Assembly (NCBI RefSeq): GCF_024832785.1
Contig: NZ_CP116615.1
Coordinates: forward strand, 62,001 to 126,000
Source of the DNA: Fontisphaera persica
Lineage (GTDB): Bacteria > Verrucomicrobiota > Verrucomicrobiia > Limisphaerales > Fontisphaeraceae
DNA length: 64,000 bases
Direction of reading: 5' to 3'
Made by a program: the position numbers and the translations under genes. Within the stretch, counting starts at the first letter, position 1. Each line of letters opens with the position of its first letter. Below the pieces are notes generated by a model. It was given only the letters and a program-made list of their open reading frames with translations, was not told the DNA's origin and made no database searches. This document shows positions 1-7,130 of the stretch, one piece after another.

Positions 1-327
1 CGGGTCAAACTGCCAGTTGCCATTGGGGTCATCAATGACATCGTAGAAATAAATCAGGCCCTGTTCTTTGACAAACTGCCGCAGCAGATTCACGTTGCGG
101 TTGGAGTTGGAGTCCGCGGTGAAAATGTAATGGTCGGGAATGATGACCACCTTGGTGCGGTCCCAAACTTTGGCGTCCGGGCCAAATTCACGCTTGAATA
201 CCCCAATCGTGCCCGGCCCGCACACATCGTGGGTCATGAGCACGTCCGCGTTTACCCAGACATTTTCCCCTGCCTGCACCCGGGCTTTGCCCGCGGCCCG
301 GGCCAACACTTTTTCCGTCAACGTCAT
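1..327 (-). CDS. leuC: 3-isopropylmalate/homoaconitate dehydratase large subunit, N-terminal part (cut by window edge)
   Basis: The first 109 codons of an aconitase-superfamily large subunit, reading out of the window at base 1. The N-terminus runs MTLTEKVLARAAGKARVQAG and continues with VMTHDVCGPGTIGVF-like, IIPDHYIFTADSNSNRNV and YFYDVIDDPNG-like segments, which are characteristic of LeuC/HacA isomerases of leucine or lysine biosynthesis. The [4Fe-4S] cysteines lie beyond the window. The ATG at 325-327 opens the conserved N-terminus directly, so the start is well supported. The gene is divergent from the epimerase gene at 517. LeuC and the homoaconitase-type paralogue cannot be separated from this fragment. 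Confidence 0.85.
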   Translation of the reverse strand, partial: MTLTEKVLARAAGKARVQAGENVWVNADVLMTHDVCGPGTIGVFKREFGPDAKVWDRTKVVIIPDHYIFTADSNSNRNVNLLRQFVKEQGLIYFYDVIDDPNGNWQFDP

Positions 328-516
328 AGCGCGGTAAATCTAACGTTGCCCGTGCCCCCGCGCAACAGCAATGACGCCTGCCCGACTGCGGCTGAGGGTG
401 GGGCGGATGTCTTTTTTCGTCCTTGTCGGCAGTTTCGGGGGGGGCGCACAGGCAGAGGGGGGAGAACAGCGGCCCGGCGGCTCGACAGGCGGCGGCCCGA
501 CAGTTATTCTCCGCCC

Positions 517-1470
517 ATGAACTTTCTGGTCACCGGCGGCGCGGGTTTTATTGGCTCTCATGTGTGCGAGGCGCTCCTGCAGCGAGGGCATGCCGTATGG
601 GCGCTGGACGACTTGAACGATTTTTACGCGCCCGCCCTGAAGCAGGCCAATTTACGGGCCTTGCAGGCGTTGGGCCGGGACTTTGAGTTTGTGCAGGGGG
701 ACATCACCGATGCGGAAACACTGGAGGAGGTATTCAGCTTTGCCCCCTTTGACCAGGTGATTCACCTGGCGGCGCGCGCCGGCGTACGGCCCAGCCTGCA
801 GCAACCCGCCCTGTACCTGCGGGTGAACGTGGAGGGCACGGCCCTGTTGTTGGAAGCGGCGCGGCGGCACAAGGTGCGCAAAATCATCATGGCCTCCTCT
901 TCCTCGGTGTACGGAATCAATGCCCGGGTGCCGTTCAGCGAGAGTGACCCCATCTTTACGCCCATCAGCCCTTACGCCGCCAGCAAGCTGGCGTGCGAAG
1001 CCCTGGGGCATGTGTATCATCATGTTTATGGGATGGATGTGGTGATGCTCCGGTTTTTCACGGTGTATGGTCCGCGCCAGCGGCCGGACCTTGCCATTCA
1101 CAAATTCGCGCGCCTGATGCGGGACGGCCAGCCCATCCCGGTCTATGGGGACGGCTCTACAGCCCGGGATTATACCTACATCACCGACACGGTCTCAGGT
1201 GTGCTGGCCTGCACGGAAAAAGAGTTTGGTTACGAAATCATCAACCTGGGCGAATCGCAGACCGTGACCCTCAACCGGCTGATTGAAGTTTTGGAGCAAG
1301 AAATGGGGGTGAAGGCGGTCATAGACTGGCAACCGCCGCAGGCCGGAGATGTGCCGATTACCTATGCCAACGTGGAAAAAGCCCAACGCCTTTTGGGTTA
1401 TGCGCCTCAGGTGAAAATCGAGGAGGGCATTCGCCGGTTTGTGGCGTGGTTTAAGACCACCCAAGGTTAA
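517..1470 (+). CDS. NAD-dependent epimerase, UDP-glucuronate 4-epimerase type
   Basis: A 317-residue extended short-chain dehydrogenase/reductase. The open frame extends upstream to base 130, but the family N-terminus is MNFLVTGGAGFIGSHVCEAL at 517, with the Rossmann motif GGAGFIGS at residues 7-14. The catalytic Ser/Tyr/Lys is visible as SSSSVYG and YAASK (about residues 125-158). FFTVYGPRQRPDLA and the late YGDGSTARDYTYI segment match UDP-glucuronate 4-epimerases, which convert UDP-GlcA to UDP-GalA for cell-surface polysaccharide. A UDP-glucose dehydrogenase that would make UDP-GlcA sits 3 kb away (4491-5780), which fits this role. Its stop codon overlaps that of the convergent flavoprotein gene by two bases. 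A different NDP-sugar epimerase or dehydratase specificity remains possible. Confidence 0.88.
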   Translation: MNFLVTGGAGFIGSHVCEALLQRGHAVWALDDLNDFYAPALKQANLRALQALGRDFEFVQGDITDAETLEEVFSFAPFDQVIHLAARAGVRPSLQQPALYLRVNVEGTALLLEAARRHKVRKIIMASSSSVYGINARVPFSESDPIFTPISPYAASKLACEALGHVYHHVYGMDVVMLRFFTVYGPRQRPDLAIHKFARLMRDGQPIPVYGDGSTARDYTYITDTVSGVLACTEKEFGYEIINLGESQTVTLNRLIEVLEQEMGVKAVIDWQPPQAGDVPITYANVEKAQRLLGYAPQVKIEEGIRRFVAWFKTTQG

Positions 1471-2174
1471 CCTGCCGTCAGGCCGGCCAGCCGCAGGACC
1501 ACTTGCGCCACCCGCGCGCCCGTCTTGCGGGCGGAATCCAATCCCACTTCGTCTGTGCTGATGTCGTCCTTGCTGGCCACAAGGGTGCCGCCCAGGTAGG
1601 CTGGCGAGTTGCCGCCCACGATGAACATGTTGAAGCTAATCATGGCGGCCTGAATTTGTTGAATGATCAGCTCCTGGCCACCGTTGCGATTGCCCGCCAC
1701 TGCCACTACCCCCACCGGTTTGTTGGCAAACACATTCTTGGGGTCACGCAGGGCATAGCAGCGCTCGATGAATGCCTTGCACAATGCACTCATGGTGCGG
1801 AAATAAGAGGGGGAGCCAATAATCAACCCGCCAAAAGCTGGATCGGTAAATTTGGCCATCAATGGATTGAAATCGTCGTTGATGGGCGTGGGTGAATGCC
1901 CATGGATGTTCAGCCCGCCCAAATCCAGCAGCTCAGTTTGGATGCGGGCGTCCACGGCCCGCGCAGCTTCCAGCGCCGCCTGCACGGCTTTGGCAGTGGT
2001 CATGCCTTTGCGTGGGCTGCAGGCTACACCGATAATCTTGAGCGGGGCGGCGCCGGCCTCGGCGGCTTTTGAGGAGCTGGTGCTTGCGGCCACCGCTGCC
2101 ATTCCGGCAGCGGCGATGAAATGGCGGCGGTTCAGGGTGGTGTTCATGCGTCGAGAGGGAGTGGATTCATTCAT
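1467..2174 (-). CDS. Tat-type NADPH-dependent FMN reductase-like flavoprotein
   Basis: About 235 residues. The N-terminus MNESTPSRRMNTTLNRRHF followed by a small hydrophobic alanine-rich stretch looks like a twin-arginine or lipobox-less export signal (RRHFIAAAG). The flavodoxin-like fold follows: IIGVACSPRKGMTTAKAVQAAL is the phosphate-binding loop region, DDFNPLMAKFTDPAFGGLIIGSPSYF is the flavin-contact segment, and KPVGVVAVAGNRNGGQE is the second flavin loop. This is the NADPH-dependent FMN reductase/iron-sulfur-flavoprotein family that reduces FMN, quinones or azo compounds. A redox protein exported in folded form is consistent with a Tat signal. Starts at 2174 or 2147 (nine codons apart) are both possible, and the frame is open further upstream to 2315 without family-like sequence. 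Confidence 0.72.
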   Translation of the reverse strand: MNESTPSRRMNTTLNRRHFIAAAGMAAVAASTSSSKAAEAGAAPLKIIGVACSPRKGMTTAKAVQAALEAARAVDARIQTELLDLGGLNIHGHSPTPINDDFNPLMAKFTDPAFGGLIIGSPSYFRTMSALCKAFIERCYALRDPKNVFANKPVGVVAVAGNRNGGQELIIQQIQAAMISFNMFIVGGNSPAYLGGTLVASKDDISTDEVGLDSARKTGARVAQVVLRLAGLTAG

Positions 2175-2489
2175 AGGCTCAGAGTTGGGCAAAATGTTTC
2201 CCTTGGCGAGCGCAAAAAACCACCGCCTGCTGGACATGGCGCGGAGGAAGGCTATGACTTTTCGCCAGCAAGTGTCTGGAATCTGGCGCATTGTCATGCT
2301 CGGGCAATGCCCCAAGGCCCAAGACCTAGGGGCGGTTTCTGCGAGAAAGCGAAAGGGGGATTACTGTAACCGTTGGGCCGGGCCGTTCGTCTAAAGCCAT
2401 GAATCCATGCAAATAGACCAGCATGGGGCGTTGCATTTCCCCTTGAGCGGCAAGGGGGAAGGCAGGCTGTCTTCACGTGCGCCCTGAAA
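2175..2489. promoter_or_regulatory. Divergent intergenic region with two imperfect hairpins
   Basis: This 315-base spacer between the minus-strand flavoprotein gene and the plus-strand PQQ propeller must hold both promoters. Near the propeller gene there are two stem-loops: CCATGC (2405-2410) pairing with GCATGG (2421-2426), and TTCCCCTTG (2437-2445) pairing with CAAGGGGGAA (2451-2460) with one bulged G. I could not assign convincing -35/-10 boxes. Frames open across the region on the plus strand look like extensions or shadows. Confidence 0.35.
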
Positions 2490-3845
2490 ATGACTCACCC
2501 AAACCCAAAACCCACGATGAGCATGAAAACTACGACCTCGCTCTTATGGAGCATCGCTGGTTGCGGCGGTTTGCTAATGGCCGCCATGGTACAAGCCCAA
2601 GATTGGCCTCAATGGCGCGGCCTTAATCGGGACGCAAGGGCTGCAGATTTCAAGGCTCCGGCCGCCTGGCCCAAAGAATTGAAAGCGGCCTGGAAAGTCA
2701 CCGTCGGTGAAGGAGTGGCCAATCCCTCGCTGGTGGGCAATCGTTTGTATGTTATTGCGCGTCAGGAGGGTAAAGAAGTCATGCGTTGCCTGGACGCGGC
2801 CACGGGCAAGGAGCTTTGGCAGGACAGTTACGAGACGCAAGGCGCCACCGGGCCGGCGGCCGGTTTCAGCGGCCCGCGGGCCACTCCGGCCGTGGCGGAG
2901 GGCAAGGTGGTGGCGCTGGGGGTGCGTGGGATATTATCCTGCTGGGATGCCAATACCGGCAAGTTGCTGTGGCGCAAGGAGGAATTTACCGGCTCTTTGC
3001 CGCGTTTCTTCACCTCGGCTTCCCCGTTGCTCGTGGATGGCTTGTGCGTGGTGCAATTGGGGGGTGGCAATCAGGGTGGGGTGCTGGCCTATGACTTGGG
3101 CACGGGGCAGGAGAAATGGCGCTGGACAGGCGACGGCGCGGCGTATGCCTCGCCGGTGTTGGCCACGGTGGACGGCGTCAAGCTGGTCATTGCCCAGACC
3201 GATACCAAGATGGTGGCGTTGACGCTGGCGGAGGGCAAGCTGGTGTGGGAGACGCCCTTTGCCGTGCAGGGGCGGGGCTATAATGCGGTCACGCCCATTG
3301 TGGATGGCGCCACGGTCATTTTTGGCGGGTCAGGCCGCGGCCTGACCGCGGTCAAATTGGCCAAAGAAGGCGACAAATTCACGGCCACCGAGCTGTGGAA
3401 AAGTCCGGACATCAATTTGCAGTTCAACACGCCGGTGCTGAAAAATGGCTGGTTATACGGCATTTCCGCCCGTAATGAACTTTTCTGCGCGAGCGCCAAG
3501 GATGGCAAAGTGGCCTGGAGTGTGCCGTTTGCGGGCGCTGCTCCGGCCGAGGCCGCGCCGCAGCCGGCTGCCGGTGGAGGCGGCGGCGGGCCGGGGGGTG
3601 GCCGGGGCGGGCGTGGCGGCGGGATGGGCGGTGGCGGGTATGGCTCCGTGGTGGACGGCGGCAGCGTGTTGCTGGCGCTGACGCCTGCGGCGGAATTGGT
3701 GGTGGCGGAGCCGAATGCCCAAGCCTTGAAAGAAGTGGCGCGCATCAAATTGGACGCCGCCCAGACCTACGCATATCCGGTGGCCTCGGGAGACCGGTTG
3801 TTTATCAAAGACCGGGATTCTCTGGCCTTGGTGACGATTAAATAA
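2490..3845 (+). CDS. Secreted PQQ-binding-like beta-propeller protein
   Basis: A 451-residue protein with a Sec signal peptide ending near VQA-QDWPQWRG. The DWPQWRG entry motif is typical of the large family of outer-membrane or periplasmic eight-bladed WD/PQQ-like propellers in Verrucomicrobia and Planctomycetes. Repeated blades carry the pattern DAATGKELWQ, DANTGKLLWR, DLGTGQEKWRW and TLAEGKLVWE. A low-complexity Gly/Arg-rich loop (about residues 362-392) interrupts the last blades. No catalytic motif of a quinoprotein dehydrogenase is obvious, so a structural or binding role is as likely as an enzyme. The start at 2490 is the first ATG; in-frame ATGs at 2517 and 2523 would give shorter signal peptides. 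Confidence 0.8.
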   Translation: MTHPNPKPTMSMKTTTSLLWSIAGCGGLLMAAMVQAQDWPQWRGLNRDARAADFKAPAAWPKELKAAWKVTVGEGVANPSLVGNRLYVIARQEGKEVMRCLDAATGKELWQDSYETQGATGPAAGFSGPRATPAVAEGKVVALGVRGILSCWDANTGKLLWRKEEFTGSLPRFFTSASPLLVDGLCVVQLGGGNQGGVLAYDLGTGQEKWRWTGDGAAYASPVLATVDGVKLVIAQTDTKMVALTLAEGKLVWETPFAVQGRGYNAVTPIVDGATVIFGGSGRGLTAVKLAKEGDKFTATELWKSPDINLQFNTPVLKNGWLYGISARNELFCASAKDGKVAWSVPFAGAAPAEAAPQPAAGGGGGGPGGGRGGRGGGMGGGGYGSVVDGGSVLLALTPAAELVVAEPNAQALKEVARIKLDAAQTYAYPVASGDRLFIKDRDSLALVTIK

Positions 3846-4080
3846 GGCGGGCGCGGGCCGGGTTGATCCTGATTGATGCCCTGCTTAGGGGTGGGGGGAG
3901 TGCGGCAATGTCTTCTTGCCCCGCGGTTGGCTTGGGAAACGGCTTGGGGCGGGTGGAGTTGTGAGTGACTCCATTTAACGTGCCCCCACGGCGTAGTTGT
4001 TGGCGTCTTGTTTTGGCGGCACGGCGTGGCTCTAGGTTCCCTGGCTCCATCCCATCAGCGCAAGTCGGGCGATTTTATTT

Positions 4081-4491
4081 TTATTCCGCCCACCATTCCG
4101 AATGAGCCTGTAGCTTGGCCAAAAGCCGGGCGTCGGCGGGGGGGAAGTGGTAGCGGGTCAGCTCTTCGCGGCTGACCCAGGCCACGGCGGCGCAGCCCAA
4201 GGGGTGCGGTTCACCGTGGAGGAGCCGGCAAAGGAAAAAGCGGAGGTGGACTTTTTTTTCGGGATAATCGTGGTCCACGCTTTCGACCAGTTCGCCCACC
4301 TGCACTTGCACGCCCAATTCCTCCTGCAATTCGCGGGCGAGGCAGGCCTCATAGCTTTCGCCCGGCTCGCGCTTGCCGCCGGGGAATTCCCACGCGCCGC
4401 CGAGGTGGTCGCCGCGGCGGCGTTGGGCAATCAGGAGCCGGCCGTGGCGAAAAATGAGGCCGGCGGCCACCTCGATGCGCTGTGCGGGCAT
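4081..4491 (-). CDS. mutT: Nudix hydrolase, MutT-like 8-oxo-dGTP diphosphatase
   Basis: A 136-residue protein with a complete Nudix box: GGKREPGE begins it and REL-EELGV ends it (about residues 38-60), giving the GX5EX7REUXEEXGU pattern that binds Mg2+ and hydrolyses nucleoside diphosphate derivatives. The LIAQRRRGDHLGGAWEFPGG stretch is very close to the MutT class that cleans the nucleotide pool of 8-oxo-dGTP. Its ATG shares one base with the stop of the upstream UDP-glucose dehydrogenase gene (TAATG), implying translational coupling. Substrate identity is inferred from similarity to MutT. Confidence 0.85.
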   Translation of the reverse strand: MPAQRIEVAAGLIFRHGRLLIAQRRRGDHLGGAWEFPGGKREPGESYEACLARELQEELGVQVQVGELVESVDHDYPEKKVHLRFFLCRLLHGEPHPLGCAAVAWVSREELTRYHFPPADARLLAKLQAHSEWWAE

Positions 4492-5780
4492 TATCGTCCC
4501 ACGCTTTTGTAGATGAAGCCGAGGCGTTCCATTTCGGCGGGGTCAAAGAGGTTGCGCCCGTCGAAGAGTATGGGATGGCTGAGGGTTTTGCGGGCGCGCT
4601 CGAGGTCGAGCTTTTTGAATTCCTCCCATTCGGTGGCGATGACCAGCGCATCGCAGCCCTCGGCGACGGCGTTCATGTCGTCCACGTATTCCACGTCGGG
4701 CAGGACGGCCCGTGCTTTGGGCATGGCCTTGGGGTCATGCACGCGCAACCGCGCCCCCTCTTTGAGCAGGCGCTGGCACAGCTCGATGGCGGGGGACATG
4801 CGGATGTCATCCGTGTTTTGTTTGAAAGCCAGCCCCAGCACGCCCAGCGTTTTGCCTTTGAGCACCCAGAGGGTGTCGGTGATTTTTTTAATGAAGCGGT
4901 CCATTTGGGCGGCGTTGATGCGCTGCACCTCGCGCAGCAGGTGGAAAGGGCAGCCCAAATCTTCCGAGATGCGAATGAAGGCGCTCAAGTCCTTGGGGAA
5001 ACAACTGCCGCCGAAGCCGATGCCGGCGTTGAGGAAGGCCCGGCCGATACGTTTATCCATGCCGATGCCGTTGGCAACTTCCTCCACGTTGGCGCCGGAG
5101 GCCTCGCAAATGGCGGCCACGGCGTTGATGTAGGAAATCTTGAGCGCGAGGAAGGAATTGGCGGCGTGTTTGATAAGCTCGGCGGAATTGATGTCCGTGA
5201 CGATGATGGGGGCGTTGAAAGGGGCGTATAGCTCCTTCATGGCGGCCACGGGACGCGGCGAGCGCACGCCGATGACGATGCGGTCTGGCTTGAGGAAATC
5301 CTCGACGGCAAACCCTTCGCGCAGGAATTCCGGGTTGCTGACGACATCAAACTCCACCCTGGCCTTGCAATAGCGTTTGATGGTTTCGGCGACTTTTTCG
5401 CCGGTTTTGACGGGGACGGTGCTTTTGTCCACCACGATTTTGTAGGAGGTCATGGCGGCGGCGATGTCGCGGGAGACGCCCTCCATGAAGCTCAAATCCA
5501 CCGAGCCATCCGGCAGCGGGGGAGTGGGCACTGCAATGAAGATGATGTCGGCGCGGTCCACGCCTTCCTTGGTGGAGGTGGTAAAGTCCAGGCGGCCGGC
5601 CGCCTTGTTGCGTTGCACCAGCTCTTCCAGTCCTGGCTCATAAATCGGCATTTGTCCTGCCTGGAGGGCGGCAATTTTGGCGGCATCGCAATCCACGCAA
5701 ACCACCTGATGGCCTACCTCCGCAAAACAGGTGCCGGTCACCAAACCTACGTAACCCGTTCCAATAATGCACAGGCGCAT
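4491..5780 (-). CDS. ugd: UDP-glucose 6-dehydrogenase
   Basis: 429 residues from the ATG at 5780. The open frame is longer, but MRLCIIGTGYVGLVTGTCF is the family start with the NAD-binding GXGXXG. The catalytic cysteine lies in FGGSCFPKDL (about residue 259), preceded by the substrate-binding FLNAGIGFGGS segment. The C-terminal UDP-binding domain has GLAFKQNTDDIRMSPAIEL. It oxidises UDP-glucose to UDP-glucuronate with 2 NAD+, feeding acidic exopolysaccharide or the epimerase at 517-1470. The gene precedes and overlaps the Nudix gene. Length and motifs are normal for the family. Confidence 0.95.
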   Translation of the reverse strand: MRLCIIGTGYVGLVTGTCFAEVGHQVVCVDCDAAKIAALQAGQMPIYEPGLEELVQRNKAAGRLDFTTSTKEGVDRADIIFIAVPTPPLPDGSVDLSFMEGVSRDIAAAMTSYKIVVDKSTVPVKTGEKVAETIKRYCKARVEFDVVSNPEFLREGFAVEDFLKPDRIVIGVRSPRPVAAMKELYAPFNAPIIVTDINSAELIKHAANSFLALKISYINAVAAICEASGANVEEVANGIGMDKRIGRAFLNAGIGFGGSCFPKDLSAFIRISEDLGCPFHLLREVQRINAAQMDRFIKKITDTLWVLKGKTLGVLGLAFKQNTDDIRMSPAIELCQRLLKEGARLRVHDPKAMPKARAVLPDVEYVDDMNAVAEGCDALVIATEWEEFKKLDLERARKTLSHPILFDGRNLFDPAEMERLGFIYKSVGR

Positions 5781-5864
5781 AGTGCGGCGTAGGCTAGCGA
5801 GGGGCGGCTTGCGGCTCAAGCACTTTCCCTTGAAGCCTGCGCGCATCGGCGGTATTTATCTGCC

Positions 5865-7091
5865 ATGCAGCCATGGCGAAGAGAGCGGGGGGCGTGTTCC
5901 CATTGCGGGCGCGCCGTGCTGGGCGTGGTGATTTTGGTCATTATTTTGCTGTCGCTGTTGCGTTCGATGGCGCAGCCGGCCAGCGCTGGCGCGAGTCTTT
6001 ACGCGCGATGGAAAAATGGGCCGCCGGCGGATGCCGGTTTCTTTCCGATTGCGGTATGGCTGCAGAATCCCAGCAAGGCCGAGCGCTACAAGGCGGCGGG
6101 TTTCAATGTGTATGTGGGGTTGTGGCGCGGCCCCACGGAGGCGCAACTGGCGGCGCTCAAGGCCGCGGGGATGAAGGTGATTTGCCATCAGAACGAGGTG
6201 GGGTTGAAGCATTTGGAGGACCCCACCATCATTGGTTGGATGCACGGGGACGAGCCGGACAACGCGCAATCGCTGGGGCAGGGCAAGGGCTATGGGCCGC
6301 CGATTCCGCCCGCCAAAATTGTGGAGGACTACCAGCGCCTGCGCGCGGCGGACCCCACGCGTCCGGTGTTGCTGAACCTGGGCCAGGGCGTGGCGTGGGA
6401 CCGCTGGCATGGGCGCGGGGTGCGCACCAATCACCCGGAAGATTATCCGGAATACATCAAGGGCTGTGACATTGTTTCCTTCGATATTTACCCTGTGGCC
6501 CACAGTCACCCTGACGTGCAAAACAATCTCTGGTATGTGGCGCGCGGCGTGGAGCGGTTGAAACAATGGAGTCGCCCGGAGCAGGTGGTCTGGAATTGCA
6601 TCGAGTGCACGCGCATCAGTTCCACCAACAAGGCCACCGCCGCGCAGGTGCGCGCCGAGGTTTGGATGTCGCTCATTCACGGATCACGCGGCCTGATTTA
6701 TTTTGTGCACGAATGGAATCCCCGGTTCAATGAATCGGCGCTGTTGGACGATGCCGAGCTGCTGCCGGCGGTCACGGAGATTAATCGCCAGATTCACGCG
6801 CTGGCGCCGGTGCTCCATCAGCCGCCCCTCCCGCAGGCGGTGCGCGTGACCACCGAGCCGGCGGAGGTGCCAGTGGCTGTGGCGGCCCACCGGCACGAGG
6901 GTGCCTTGTATATTTTTGCGGTGGCCATGCGCAACCAGCCTGTGAAAGCCGTCTTCACTCTGCAAGCGGCGGGCCGTGCCGCGCCTGTGGAAGTTCTGCA
7001 TGAAAACCGGCAGCTTCCTGTGACCAACGGCACTTTTACAGACACCTTTGCCGGGTACGGGGTGCATTTGTATCGCTTGCCCTTGCGGTGA
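5865..7091 (+). CDS. Membrane-anchored TIM-barrel glycosidase-like protein
   Basis: A 408-residue protein with a basic N-terminus and one strong transmembrane helix (about residues 18-35, AVLGVVILVIILLSLL), so it is probably an inner-membrane-anchored periplasmic protein. The rest reads like a beta-galactosidase/GH42-like TIM barrel: FFPIAVWLQNP, YKAAGFNVYVG, IIGWMHGDEPDN (a strand-4-type Glu), CDIVSFDIYPV, and VVWNCIECTRIS with a second Glu, followed by a small beta-sandwich (EVPVAVAAHRHEGALYIFAV). Two carboxylates on barrel strands fit a retaining glycoside hydrolase, but the family and substrate cannot be fixed from sequence alone. It is divergent from ugd, with 84 bases between the two start codons. 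Confidence 0.6.
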   Translation: MQPWRRERGACSHCGRAVLGVVILVIILLSLLRSMAQPASAGASLYARWKNGPPADAGFFPIAVWLQNPSKAERYKAAGFNVYVGLWRGPTEAQLAALKAAGMKVICHQNEVGLKHLEDPTIIGWMHGDEPDNAQSLGQGKGYGPPIPPAKIVEDYQRLRAADPTRPVLLNLGQGVAWDRWHGRGVRTNHPEDYPEYIKGCDIVSFDIYPVAHSHPDVQNNLWYVARGVERLKQWSRPEQVVWNCIECTRISSTNKATAAQVRAEVWMSLIHGSRGLIYFVHEWNPRFNESALLDDAELLPAVTEINRQIHALAPVLHQPPLPQAVRVTTEPAEVPVAVAAHRHEGALYIFAVAMRNQPVKAVFTLQAAGRAAPVEVLHENRQLPVTNGTFTDTFAGYGVHLYRLPLR

Positions 7092-7130
7092 GCAGCGCAA
7101 GCCCTGCCGGTCACAAAGGGGGCCGGAGTT

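Noticed and set aside
130-516. Upstream extension of the epimerase frame
   Set aside because: It lies antisense to leuC and does not look like protein; the Rossmann start at 517 is clear.
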